Position numbers and translations under genes: made by a program. Shown here piece by piece: positions 1 to 8,410 of a stretch of DNA of 64,000 bases. The stretch covers positions 1-64,000 of the forward strand of contig NZ_JAEKGC010000014.1 of assembly GCF_016405885.1 (NCBI RefSeq), read 5' to 3'. This stretch comes from Arthrobacter sp. MSA 4-2. Lineage in GTDB: Bacteria > Actinomycetota > Actinomycetes > Actinomycetales > Micrococcaceae. Position 1 is the first letter of the stretch; each line of letters opens with the position of its first letter. The notes beneath the pieces are model-generated. The model had not been told where the DNA came from. It saw only the letters and a list, made by a program, of their open reading frames with translations, and made no database searches.

Positions 1-179
1 CGCACATGATCGGCGGTGATATTCGCCCCGTCCTCGGTCCGCAGCAGATTCTCCAACAGCACCTTCAGGCTGAACGGAAGCTTCTCCGCCCCCTCCACCG
101 CCCCCAGCCGGAAAATCTCATACGACGTACCGGCGACATCGAGAACGCCCTTTGAACCAAATGAATCCGCGGCAGTCAT
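1..179 (-). CDS. acnA: Aconitate hydratase A, N-terminal fragment (cut by window edge)
   Basis: Aconitase isomerises citrate to isocitrate in the cytosolic TCA cycle. Only the first 59 codons lie in the window; the frame is open to base 1. The start is the ATG whose complement is at 177-179, preceded by AAGGAG eight bases upstream. The visible N-terminus ([20 protein letters not shown], then [17 protein letters not shown]) is the characteristic opening of bacterial AcnA/IRP-type aconitases; the Fe-S cysteines would lie outside. A perfect 16-base palindrome sits about 70 bases upstream of the start and may be its operator. The identification is secure for the family, although the rest of the gene cannot be judged. 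Confidence 0.9.
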   Translation of the reverse strand, partial: MTAADSFGSKGVLDVAGTSYEIFRLGAVEGAEKLPFSLKVLLENLLRTEDGANITADHV

Positions 180-245
180 GACCATCGCTCCTTATTGCAT
201 TGCGTGAAAAGTTAGTATGCGGTCCAGTCTATCTTTCCCGCCGCG

Positions 246-261
246 CGAATGTATACATTCG
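246..261. promoter_or_regulatory. Perfect 16-bp palindrome upstream of acnA, candidate operator
   Basis: CGAATGTATACATTCG is a perfect palindrome in the 304-base gap between acnA and the DUF1508 gene. Its position 67-82 bases upstream of the aconitase start suits a repressor site. Aconitase genes in several actinobacteria are controlled by TetR-type regulators, but this site was not matched to a known consensus. Confidence 0.5.
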
Positions 262-425
262 TACACACCTGCGCGCCGTCGAGAATTACAGGCCGGATCC
301 GGCCGTTGCGGGCGGGAGTCAGAGCCGGGCGCAGGACGTCGGAGATTCCTCTGCGGACGTTCCTCGGCGGGAGGCCGCGAAAGGGGAACCGGGAGGCCCT
401 GGTCCTCGACCGGAGATCTCGCGGT

Positions 426-467
426 GGGGTGTCGGGAGCTCACCGGGGGGTGTCGGGAGCTCGCCGC
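426..467. repeat. Two tandem copies of a 21-bp GC-rich unit
   Basis: GGGGTGTCGGGAGCTC occurs at 426-441 and again at 447-462, giving two head-to-tail 21-base units that differ only at their last bases. The repeat lies just beyond the stop of the DUF1508 gene in noncoding sequence. Apart from this repeat and the palindrome at 246-261, I see no gene in the 180-483 gap. Confidence 0.6.
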
Positions 468-483
468 GGGGCGCAGAAAGAGG

Positions 484-747
484 TCAGGCGCGGCGGATTT
501 CACCGGCATCGGCAGCCAGTTCGGCGGTTGCACTGCGCAGGAAGTCCTCCTGGACGAGCTCTTCGTCCCGGCTGTGATCCACGATGGGCCCGGTTCCAGC
601 GATCTCACGGATCAGTTCGATTCCGGAGATCGCCTCCTGCTTGGTGGCGAAGAAGGTTGAAACAGCGACGAGGGAGCCGTCGGGGGCCGTGAGTTTTACC
701 CGGAATCCACCGTCGTGAGCGTCGACCAGTTTGAAGTAACCAGCCAT
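484..747 (-). CDS. DUF1508 (YegP-like) small protein
   Basis: This 87-residue protein matches the DUF1508/YegP family. It begins GYFKLVDAHDGGFRVKLTAP, followed by a segment (ATKQEAISGIELIREIA) typical of the family's beta-beta-beta-alpha repeat; only one repeat is present, whereas E. coli YegP has two. The start at 747 is chosen because AAGGAGGT lies directly upstream; a longer reading to 807 lacks such a site. The biochemical role of the family is not established. The gene is divergent from vsr, with 106 bases between them. The C-terminal 25 residues are charged and alanine-rich and could be disordered. Confidence 0.8.
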   Translation of the reverse strand: MAGYFKLVDAHDGGFRVKLTAPDGSLVAVSTFFATKQEAISGIELIREIAGTGPIVDHSRDEELVQEDFLRSATAELAADAGEIRRA

Positions 748-853
748 TGTCTTACCTCCTTGTAAGGGGCTTATTTTCCACCTAGCGGTGTTCAATAATA
801 AGCACACTTAGGGCTTCTTGGCTCATCGGGTGGCGGCACCCTACGATCGGAGG

Positions 854-1330
854 ATGGCCGACACCGTCAGCCGCGAACAGCGCAGCCGCAATATGTCCCG
901 AATCCGGGGCAAGAACACGCAGCCCGAACTTGTGGTTCGCCGCCTGCTGCACCGCGCCGGGTACCGCTACCGCCTCCATGGGGCCACCGCGGGAGGCCCA
1001 CTTCCCGGCCGACCAGATCTGGTCTTCGCCGGGCGCCGCAAAGTGGTTTTTGTCAATGGCTGTTTCTGGCATTCCCACTCCTGCCGCGCCGGCCAGCGCG
1101 CCCCGTCAACCAATTCCGAGTTCTGGGCCGACAAGCGGGAGCGCACCCGCCTGCGGGACCAACGCCAGCAGGAGGCGCTGCGCACCCAGGGCTGGGAGGT
1201 CTTCATCGCCTGGGAGTGCCGGCTCAAAGAATCCCCGTCGGCCCTGGAGGAGCAGCTGAGGGCATTCCTCGGGGCCCCGCCGGGCGCTCCTTTTGGCCCG
1301 GCCGAACCCAGCCCGCCGGAGCCCGCGTAG
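854..1330 (+). CDS. vsr: Very short patch repair endonuclease (Vsr), no adjacent methylase
   Basis: Vsr nicks DNA beside T:G mismatches left by deamination of 5-methylcytosine. The 158-residue protein shows the family layout: N-terminal MADTVSREQRSRNMSRIRGK, the PGRPDLVF catalytic segment with its Asp, the FVNGCFWHSH zinc/active-site motif, and RDQRQQEALRTQGWEVFIAWEC near the end. The ATG at 854 agrees with the E. coli N-terminus, but GGAGG touches it directly, so initiation could be at this ATG with poor spacing or at 818. vsr usually accompanies a cytosine-5 methyltransferase; none is in this window, so it is an orphan here. A Pro/Ala-rich C-terminal tail of about 20 residues is extra. Confidence 0.9.
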   Translation: MADTVSREQRSRNMSRIRGKNTQPELVVRRLLHRAGYRYRLHGATAGGPLPGRPDLVFAGRRKVVFVNGCFWHSHSCRAGQRAPSTNSEFWADKRERTRLRDQRQQEALRTQGWEVFIAWECRLKESPSALEEQLRAFLGAPPGAPFGPAEPSPPEPA

Positions 1331-1389
1331 GCTAGCCGCAGGACAGCGGCCCAGCAGCGGCCGGGGCAATCAATAGGAAGAGGACACCC

Positions 1390-1635
1390 ATGACGGATTC
1401 CAACGGCACCCGGGAGCCGGCCGGCGATCGGCGGAAGGACGTCCTTGAGCCGGAGGCCGGAACGGGCACCACCGGCGACCCCGGAACCAACATCCGGGAG
1501 CAGCAGGGGAACTCAGCCGGAGGCATGGTGCCCGCGAGCTTCACCGGCGATCCCGGATCCGGCGACTCCGCTCCGGACCGCCATCCTGAAGACTCGGCCG
1601 CAGCCGACGTCGACACGTGGGACAGCGAAGGCTGA
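1390..1635 (+). CDS. Small acidic hypothetical protein, predicted disordered
   Basis: An 81-residue protein beginning MTDSNGTREPAGDRRKD, made almost entirely of Gly, Asp, Pro, Glu, Ser and Thr with no hydrophobic core, so it is probably disordered. The start is supported by GGAAGAGG at seven to eight bases spacing. No domain was recognised and no function is proposed. It sits 59 bases after vsr on the same strand and could share its transcript. It faces the SDR gene across a short GC-rich convergent gap. Confidence 0.6.
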   Translation: MTDSNGTREPAGDRRKDVLEPEAGTGTTGDPGTNIREQQGNSAGGMVPASFTGDPGSGDSAPDRHPEDSAAADVDTWDSEG

Positions 1636-1710
1636 GCCCGCCCCGCGGGACGCAGCGAGGCGCAGGCGGGCGCTGCCCTCCGTGGCCGGGCGGTGAGGGC
1701 GGCGCCGTTC

Positions 1711-2469
1711 TCAGCGGCCCCGGCTGGCGAGACCCGCCACCAGGCGTGACGGCAGAGCGCGGGCGATGCCGGCGAGCGCCTTGTACTTCACGCTGGGTAT
1801 CGACACAGCCTTGCCAGCGGCGGCATCGCGGAGTCCCTCGGCGATGACCTGCTCGGCGTTGAGCCACATCCAGGCCGGAATGGTTGACTTGTCGAGGCCC
1901 ATCCGGTCGTGGAACTCGGTATGGACGAAGCCGGGGCACAAAGCCGTCACGGTGATGCCCTCTTTGCCGTAGGCAAGATTGGCCCACCGACTGAAGCTGA
2001 TCATCGCAGCCTTCGCCGCACCGTAGGTGCCCCGCGGAACGAAGCCGGCGACGCTCGCCACGTTGATGATGTGCCCGCTTCCCCGCTTGCGCATGCCGCC
2101 GAGCACCGCATGGGTGAGGGCCAACGGAACCTCGATATGGATCCGGAGATGACGCCGCTCCTCCTCGAAGGAGTTCTCTGCAAACGCCTGGCGCAGACCG
2201 TATCCCGCATTGTTGATGAGGGTGGTGATGGGCACGGCGTCCTCCGTGAGCCTCGCCGTCACCCGGTCCAGTCCGCCGTCATCGAGCAGGTCGGCCGGCA
2301 GGACCTCCACGGTCACGCCATGCGCCCGCCGCAGGCGGCGGGCGACATCTTCGAGGCGTTCGGCGTCGCGGGCAACGAGCACCAGATGAGAGCCACGGGC
2401 GGCCAGCGAACGGGCGAATTCTGCGCCCAGGCCGGCGGTCGCGCCAGTAATCATAGCGGTCTGAGTCAT
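1711..2469 (-). CDS. Short-chain dehydrogenase/reductase, DltE-like
   Basis: A 252-residue classical SDR. The Rossmann motif TGATAGLGAE is at residues 8-17, the NNAG motif near 88, the catalytic Ser in INVASVAG and the Tyr-Lys pair in YGAAK follow in order, and a PGFVHTEF segment closes the cofactor site. The protein is likely cytosolic and NAD(P)H-dependent; the substrate cannot be read from sequence. The start at 2469 has an AAGG site upstream. It is transcribed away from the formaldehyde dehydrogenase gene, leaving 169 bases that could hold both promoters. The C-terminal 50 residues resemble the membrane-proximal tail seen in DltE-type SDRs. Confidence 0.85.
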   Translation of the reverse strand: MTQTAMITGATAGLGAEFARSLAARGSHLVLVARDAERLEDVARRLRRAHGVTVEVLPADLLDDGGLDRVTARLTEDAVPITTLINNAGYGLRQAFAENSFEEERRHLRIHIEVPLALTHAVLGGMRKRGSGHIINVASVAGFVPRGTYGAAKAAMISFSRWANLAYGKEGITVTALCPGFVHTEFHDRMGLDKSTIPAWMWLNAEQVIAEGLRDAAAGKAVSIPSVKYKALAGIARALPSRLVAGLASRGR

Positions 2470-2638
2470 GGGCCTTACTGTGCCCTTTCCTGCAACGCTG
2501 ATGCAACCTTCACCCCGCTAGTTTGATGCCGGGCCAGCCCCCCGGCCAACGACGGATTGGACAGGCTGAGAGGCAGGTCCCAGCGGGAATGGCCCGGTCA
2601 TTGGCGATCGGGTCAACTGTCAAGGGAAAGGGAAAACC

Positions 2639-3856
2639 ATGACCACGAACAGGGCTGTCGCTTACAAAGGGCCCGGCAAGGTCGAAGTGATCGATACCGA
2701 ATACCCCACCTTTGAGCTGAAGGACGGGCCGGGGGTCAACCCTGCCAATGTCGGCAGGGCGCTCCACCACGGCGTCATCCTTAAGACGGTGGCGACGAAT
2801 ATCTGCGGGTCGGACCAGCACATGGTCCGGGGCCGCACCACCGCACCGGTGGACCTGGTCCTCGGCCATGAGATCACCGGCGAGGTAGTCGAGGTCGGCC
2901 GGGACGTCGAATTCATCAAGCAGGGTGACATCGTCTCGGTGCCCTTCAACATCGCCTGTGGGCGGTGTCGGAACTGCAAGGAGGGCAAGACCGGAATCTG
3001 CCTCAACGTCAACCCAGCCCGACCGGGTGCCGCCTACGGCTATGTCGACATGGGTGGCTGGGTGGGCGGCCAGGCCGAGTACGTGCTGGTGCCGTACGCG
3101 GACTGGAACCTGCTGAAATTCCCGGACCGCGATCAGGCCCTGGAAAAGATCCTCGACCTCACCATGCTGTCGGACATCTTCCCCACGGGGTTCCACGGCG
3201 CGGTGACGGCCGGGGTAGGTGTTGGCTCCACCGTGTACATCGCGGGGGCGGGGCCCGTCGGGCTCGCCGCGGCAGCGAGCGCGCAGCTGCTCGGTGCCGC
3301 CGTCGTGATCGTGGGCGACCTCAATGAGGACCGGCTGGCGCAGGCCCGCAGCTTCGGCGTCGAGACCATCGATGTCTCCAAGGGAGATCCGCGGGACCAG
3401 ATCGAGCAGCTGCTCGGTGTGCCCGAGGTCGACTGCGGCGTCGACGCCGTGGGGTTCGAGGCACGCGCCCACGGCTCGAAGGACGCCGGTGAGGCACCGG
3501 CGACGGTGCTGAACTCGCTGATGCAGATCACCGCCGCAGGCGGTGCGCTCGGCATTCCGGGGCTCTATGTCACGGGTGACCCGGGCGGCATCGACGAGGC
3601 GGCCAAGGTCGGCTCGCTCTCGCTCAGCCTCGGCACCGGGTGGGCCAAGTCGCTGGCCTTCACCACCGGGCAGTGCCCGGTGATGAAGTACAACCGGCGG
3701 CTCATGATGGCGATCCTGCACGACAAGGTCCAGATCGCCAAGGCGGTCAACGCCAAACCGATCGGGCTGGACCAGGCCCCCCAGGGCTACCAGGAGTTCG
3801 ACGCCGGCGCCGCCACGAAGTACGTGCTCAACCCCAACGGGTATATCGCGGCCTAG
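2639..3856 (+). CDS. fdhA: Glutathione-independent formaldehyde dehydrogenase, zinc-type
   Basis: This 405-residue medium-chain dehydrogenase oxidises formaldehyde to formate with tightly bound NAD+, in the cytosol and without a thiol cofactor. The catalytic zinc ligands are visible in NICGSDQHM (Cys56, His61) and GHEITGE, the structural zinc loop carries four Cys (ACGRCRNCKEGKTGIC), and the nucleotide motif is AGAGPVGLAA. The long insertion and the YGYVDMGGWVGGQAEYV segment are specific to the Pseudomonas FdhA/formaldehyde dismutase branch rather than ordinary alcohol dehydrogenases, and full length agrees. Purine-rich AAGGGAAAGGG precedes the ATG. Two strong hairpins follow the stop. A dismutase activity is the main alternative. 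Confidence 0.9.
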   Translation: MTTNRAVAYKGPGKVEVIDTEYPTFELKDGPGVNPANVGRALHHGVILKTVATNICGSDQHMVRGRTTAPVDLVLGHEITGEVVEVGRDVEFIKQGDIVSVPFNIACGRCRNCKEGKTGICLNVNPARPGAAYGYVDMGGWVGGQAEYVLVPYADWNLLKFPDRDQALEKILDLTMLSDIFPTGFHGAVTAGVGVGSTVYIAGAGPVGLAAAASAQLLGAAVVIVGDLNEDRLAQARSFGVETIDVSKGDPRDQIEQLLGVPEVDCGVDAVGFEARAHGSKDAGEAPATVLNSLMQITAAGGALGIPGLYVTGDPGGIDEAAKVGSLSLSLGTGWAKSLAFTTGQCPVMKYNRRLMMAILHDKVQIAKAVNAKPIGLDQAPQGYQEFDAGAATKYVLNPNGYIAA

Positions 3857-3900
3857 TCCGCGGTACCGGGCTTTCGCTGACGCGACGGCCCGGGCATCTT

Positions 3901-3933
3901 CCGTTCCGGCCGGCGCTCCGCCGGCCGGAACGG
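3901..3933. terminator. Perfect 14-bp hairpin after fdhA
   Basis: CCGTTCCGGCCGGC pairs with its exact complement at 3920-3933 around a five-base GCTCC loop. There is no immediate T tract on the plus strand (an ATTTTT follows at 3951 after the C tract), so termination would rest on stem strength. Confidence 0.6.
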
Positions 3934-3936
3934 CTG

Positions 3937-3947
3937 CCCCCCCCCCC
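3937..3947. repeat. Homopolymeric C11 tract
   Basis: Eleven consecutive C residues lie three bases after the fdhA hairpin, in noncoding DNA. The run is prone to slippage or sequencing error. Confidence 0.8.
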
Positions 3948-4024
3948 AACATTTTTCCGCCCAGGACCTTTCCGCCCGCGGGCCTCCCCGCCAGGACAGG
4001 TCCCGGGGGCGTATGCCCACGAAA

Positions 4025-4074
4025 ACGGCCCCTCCCACCGGCTTTCGGCCAGCGGGAGGGGCCGTGTTGTTTTC
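4025..4074. terminator. Bidirectional terminator between fdhA and the protease gene
   Basis: ACGGCCCCTCCC at 4025-4036 pairs perfectly with 4054-4065; the 17-base loop can itself fold. A T-rich GTTGTTTT follows on the plus strand and AAAA precedes it, giving a T run on the minus strand too. It ends 20 bases from the protease stop codon. Confidence 0.85.
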
Positions 4075-4085
4075 CGGCCGGCTTC

Positions 4086-4937
4086 CTACAGGTAGAGAGC
4101 CAGCCAGTCCTGCGCTACGGGGATGTCGACGCGCTGGTAGCCGCCGAGGTAGCGGCAGTTTTCCGTGTAGCCATAGCTGGTCACGGCAACCAGGTAGCCG
4201 TCGAGGAAGACAGGACCGCCGGAGTCCCCGAAGCAGGTCCCCCCACCGCCGCGGTTATCGTTCGGATTGCCCTGAAGCTGGATGATCTGCGGCGTGAGCT
4301 TTTGGCCCGGTGAGGTCGTGGAGCGGCGAATCAGCGGATAGCTCATTGGCTGTGGCTTCTGTGGTCCACTCTCGGGCTTCCGCACCTCGGTGCCGTATCC
4401 GACGAGTTCGAAGATCGTTGAGTTGAGGCGGGGCTGCCGGTACCGGTCAAGGTAGTTGACCGGAGCGAGCGTCGCGGGCGCGACGCCTGCAACCGGTTCG
4501 TCGAGCACGATGACCCCCACATCGTTCCAATTGGCCAGGTCGGTGAAATTCGAGTATCCGGGGTGCGTTTCCGCGACTCCCCACAGGTAACCGGCCGCCT
4601 CGAGCTCTTCGGGGGTGTAGCCGGCGCTTGGGACGGCCGCGGCAGGCAGCGGCGAGGGCGGCGCTTCGGCGATGACCGAGTCGAAGGTGACGAGGGTGGC
4701 GCCCGCAGTTCCCTCGGTGCAGTGGGCTGCCGTCAGCAGAACGGTCGGCGAGATGAGGGTGGCGGAGCAACGGTACCGGCCGCCGTCCGCTCCGTAGAAG
4801 ACAATCAGGCCCACATTGGGATGATCATCGCCGTCGGGTTCGCCGCCGGTGATTGCGGGTGCCGGAAGTGCGCCGGCGATGGCGAGCGAAAGGGTGGTCG
4901 CGAGCAGGAGCGCCGATCTTCTGAAGAAGCGTTTCAT
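4086..4937 (-). CDS. Secreted trypsin-like serine protease (S1 family)
   Basis: A 283-residue exported S1 peptidase. The N-terminus (MKRFFRRSALLLATT, hydrophobic to about residue 28, then APA) is a signal peptide, and the mature protein starts near ITGGEPD, the usual IVGG-type activation end. The catalytic triad is complete: His in LLTAAHC, Asp in WNDVGVIVLD, Ser in CFGDSGGP. Paired cysteines flank His and Ser. The start at 4937 is set by AAAGGACAG upstream; an upstream extension to 5021 would bury the signal peptide. It is a single gene separated by terminators or long gaps from both neighbours. The extracellular substrate is unknown. The twin Arg may allow Tat export, although the motif is weak. 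Confidence 0.9.
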   Translation of the reverse strand: MKRFFRRSALLLATTLSLAIAGALPAPAITGGEPDGDDHPNVGLIVFYGADGGRYRCSATLISPTVLLTAAHCTEGTAGATLVTFDSVIAEAPPSPLPAAAVPSAGYTPEELEAAGYLWGVAETHPGYSNFTDLANWNDVGVIVLDEPVAGVAPATLAPVNYLDRYRQPRLNSTIFELVGYGTEVRKPESGPQKPQPMSYPLIRRSTTSPGQKLTPQIIQLQGNPNDNRGGGGTCFGDSGGPVFLDGYLVAVTSYGYTENCRYLGGYQRVDIPVAQDWLALYL

Positions 4938-5144
4938 TCTGCTGTCCTTTACGGGTGGAAGGGAAACACGAGGACTCGATAACTGATGGTTCGATGGATC
5001 GAACTGCCAGTCGCGAGGCACCGCCCCTCCTTCCGGGCAGGCTGTTCGCTTCGGGCGAAATCATTCTGCTTCTGCGGTCGAAAGAGCGTCAAGGAATTTC
5101 GCGCACCGGGCGGCAGGGCGGGTGCCTAACCGGCGGCTGCGGCT

Positions 5145-5615
5145 TCAGGCGAAGACCGGGCCGGCGCGGTGGGGCTCAAGCAGGCGCCGGTGCTCGGCAT
5201 CAAGGCGCACCAGCTGCCCCTTATCGACGCGCAGGAACGCGAGGACCGTCTCGGCCTTGGCGCACACCGTTCGGCTCTCCGGATCGCGGATCAGGTAAGA
5301 GAGGGTGAGGCTGGCAGGGGTGAGCCCACTGACCCAGACATCGATGACGGCGGGGATGTTCCGGTAGTCGAGCGGAGCGGTGTATCTCACGCGGTGCTCG
5401 ACGACGAGGGCCTGGACGCCGGGTTCGAGCGAGGAGAACAGCTCCACCTGCGGTGCCGTGCCCGGCAGCCCCGTGCCCGCGGGTGGCCCGAAGGCCGCAA
5501 TCCGGGCCTCCTCGAGGATTCGGAGCACCTGGACGTTATTGATATGGCCGTAGGCGTCCATGTCGCCCCATCGAAGCGGGACGTGGCAGGTGAGGGCCTG
5601 GGGTGGCGATTCCAT
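5145..5615 (-). CDS. Acyl-CoA thioesterase, 4HBT hot-dog fold
   Basis: A 156-residue cytosolic hot-dog thioesterase. The diagnostic motif RWGDMDAYGHINNV near residues 15-28 carries the catalytic Asp and the helix start of the 4-hydroxybenzoyl-CoA thioesterase family, followed by HRVRYTAPLDY and a conserved beta-sheet pattern. It should hydrolyse acyl-CoA thioesters, but chain-length preference cannot be read. ACGGAG lies just upstream of the ATG at 5615. It stands alone, tail to tail with nothing, and the long rpf leader region begins behind its start. The length is normal for the family. Confidence 0.85.
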   Translation of the reverse strand: MESPPQALTCHVPLRWGDMDAYGHINNVQVLRILEEARIAAFGPPAGTGLPGTAPQVELFSSLEPGVQALVVEHRVRYTAPLDYRNIPAVIDVWVSGLTPASLTLSYLIRDPESRTVCAKAETVLAFLRVDKGQLVRLDAEHRRLLEPHRAGPVFA

Positions 5616-5857
5616 GACTCCGTTCTACAGCATCGCTCAGCGCCCTCCGCAGGCTGGAGTGACGAACCTCACCCCGGACGGACTTTTCGCCGACCCAAGC
5701 GGGTTCGAGGCTCCATTGCGCCTTCCAATCGGCGGCAAAATGGGCCTTCTTCCTCCCCTGCGTGAAGTTACCGGGCGGTAGTGTGACAGAGATTTCGACT
5801 GAACGCCAGCGTTAGTTTGCACAGTCCCCCAAATGTCAATCACCGTTGCATCTCAGT

Positions 5858-5886
5858 TTGGCAACGATCAATTTATAGCCTACCGT
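5858..5886 (+). promoter_or_regulatory. Candidate sigma-70-type promoter for rpf
   Basis: TTGGCA at 5858-5863 and TACCGT at 5881-5886 are separated by 17 bases. Initiation a few bases on, near 5893, would leave a leader of about 190 bases. The rest of 5616-5857 shows no gene or clear structure. Confidence 0.5.
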
Positions 5887-5892
5887 GGTGGA

Positions 5893-6776
<884 letters not shown>

Positions 6777-6807
6777 GCACTCCCGCCCGGGCAGTACGCC
6801 CAACCTC

Positions 6808-6846
6808 AAGAACCTCCTGCCTCCTGTCGAGGCAGGGGGTTCTTTT
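6808..6846 (+). terminator. Rho-independent terminator of rpf
   Basis: A 16-bp stem with one G-U pair (6808-6823 with 6829-6844) closes a five-base loop and runs into TTTT. It lies 32 bases after the stop codon. Confidence 0.93.
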
Positions 6847-6950
6847 GGTTGGTCCTGTCCCTTCCGGACTCTGGACTGCGGTGCCGGCACGTAATAGTGT
6901 TGCGGCCATCCCGCGGCGCCGCCGCGCATCCACATCGTCAAGGAGGACTC

Positions 6951-7160
6951 ATGGCCGGGCACACTTACCGCATAACGGAGATCGTTGGCAGCTCGCCGGA
7001 CGGCTCGGATGCAGCAGTGCGAAACGGGATCGCCCGCGCGGCATCGACACTTCACAACCTCGACTGGTTCGAGGTGAAGGAGGTCCGTGGGCACCTCGTC
7101 GACGGCGCCATCGCCGACTGGCAGGTGACGATGAAGGTCGGTTTCCGCCTCGACGACTGA
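6951..7160 (+). CDS. Dodecin family flavin-binding protein
   Basis: A 69-residue dodecin, which forms a hollow dodecamer that stores riboflavin or FMN, or CoA in some actinobacteria, in the cytosol. The family pattern is complete: YRITEIVGSSPDG, the AVRNGIARAASTL helix, the stacking Trp in LDWFEVKEVRG, and a closing WQVTMKVGFRL strand. The ATG at 6951 follows a strong AAGGAGG site. Its neighbour downstream is a flavin-dependent monooxygenase, which fits a flavin-buffering job, although the 122-base gap does not prove co-transcription. Confidence 0.93.
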   Translation: MAGHTYRITEIVGSSPDGSDAAVRNGIARAASTLHNLDWFEVKEVRGHLVDGAIADWQVTMKVGFRLDD

Positions 7161-7282
7161 GCCCCTCCGCCCTCCTTGACCAGGGCGCGCTCAGGGCTGC
7201 TTTAGGGAATGGTGGCGCCGCTGACGGCGTTATGTCCCCTGCGGCACCTCCCGGGCCGCGTCGGCCTATTACAGGAGCACTC

Positions 7283-8314
7283 ATGGCGAAGGAACTCGAG
7301 CTTGGACTGGATACGTTCGGAGATGTCACGTCGGATGCAGACGGCAACCCCGTGCCCTACCACCAGGTGATCCGAGATGTCATCGAGGAAGGGGTTCTCG
7401 CGGATCAGGTCGGCGTCGACTTCTTCGGCATTGGAGAGCACCACCGCTCCGACTTCGCAGTGTCATCCCCGGAGATGGTGCTTGCGACGATCGCCGGCCG
7501 CACCGAACGCATTAAGCTGGGCTCCGCGGTGACGGTCCTCAGCTCCGATGACCCGATCCGGGTCTACCAGCGCTTCTCAACCCTCGACGCCGCCTCCAAC
7601 GGCCGCGCCGAAGTAATCCTGGGCCGGGGCTCCTTCACCGAGTCCTTTCCGCTGTTCGGATTCGACCTGACCAAGTACGAGGAACTCTTCGAGGACAAGC
7701 TGGACCTGTTCACTGAGGTCCGCAAGGAAAGGCCCGTCACCTGGAGCGGCCGCACCCGCCCCGAGCTGACGCAGCAACGCGTCTTCCCCACCACCGCTTC
7801 CGGTGAGCTGAAGGCGTGGATCGGCGTCGGGGGAAGCCCGCAGTCGGTCGTGCGCGCCGCCCAGTACGGCATGCCCCTAATGATTGCGATCATCGGCGGC
7901 CACCCCTCGCGGTTCGAGCCCTACGTTGACCTGTACCACCGGGCCCTGACGCAGCTGGGCAAGCCCCTCCTGCCGGTCGGGATGCACTCCCCCGGCCACG
8001 TCGCCGACACCGACGAGCAGGCCCGCGAGGAGCTGTGGCCCAACTTCGAAATTATGAGGAACCGGATCGGGGCCGAGCGCGGCTGGGGCCCGACGAGCCG
8101 TGCCGAGTTTGACGCCGAGATCGAGGGGGGTTCACTGTACGTCGGCTCGCCCGAGACGGTGGCGCGCAAGATCGCAGAGACGGTGAAGACGCTGAACGTC
8201 GACCGGTTCACGCTCAAGTACGGCTCCGGCCCGATGACGCACGAGGCGCTGATGCGTAATGTGGAGCTGTACGGGACGAAGGTTGTTCCGATGGTCAAGG
8301 ACCTGCTGGCCTGA
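7283..8314 (+). CDS. Luciferase-like flavin-dependent monooxygenase (first of two paralogues)
   Basis: A 343-residue TIM-barrel LLM-class oxidoreductase that should use reduced FMN from a separate reductase. Recognisable segments are FFGIGEHHRSDFAVSS, KLGSAVTVLSSDDPIRVYQ and GRAEVILGRGSF, in that order. The start at 7283 has CAGGAG seven bases upstream. It is a close paralogue of the gene at 40008-41039, sharing nearly every one of these motifs. The FMN reductase gene at 13743-14375 belongs to the family that usually accompanies this LLM type and may supply reduced flavin. The substrate is unknown. Confidence 0.85.
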   Translation: MAKELELGLDTFGDVTSDADGNPVPYHQVIRDVIEEGVLADQVGVDFFGIGEHHRSDFAVSSPEMVLATIAGRTERIKLGSAVTVLSSDDPIRVYQRFSTLDAASNGRAEVILGRGSFTESFPLFGFDLTKYEELFEDKLDLFTEVRKERPVTWSGRTRPELTQQRVFPTTASGELKAWIGVGGSPQSVVRAAQYGMPLMIAIIGGHPSRFEPYVDLYHRALTQLGKPLLPVGMHSPGHVADTDEQAREELWPNFEIMRNRIGAERGWGPTSRAEFDAEIEGGSLYVGSPETVARKIAETVKTLNVDRFTLKYGSGPMTHEALMRNVELYGTKVVPMVKDLLA

Positions 8315-8410
8315 GGGCGCAGGGGCCGCTGCGGGCCCGGCGGGTATGCCAACGGCCGATCTGCTGGTTTACTTCGGTGTAGCGGATCGGCCCAAGCAAA
8401 GGCGGAGCAC

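Noticed and set aside
2510-3952. Long open frame antisense to fdhA
   Set aside because: It runs opposite a well-supported gene in GC-rich DNA, and its composition matches no family.
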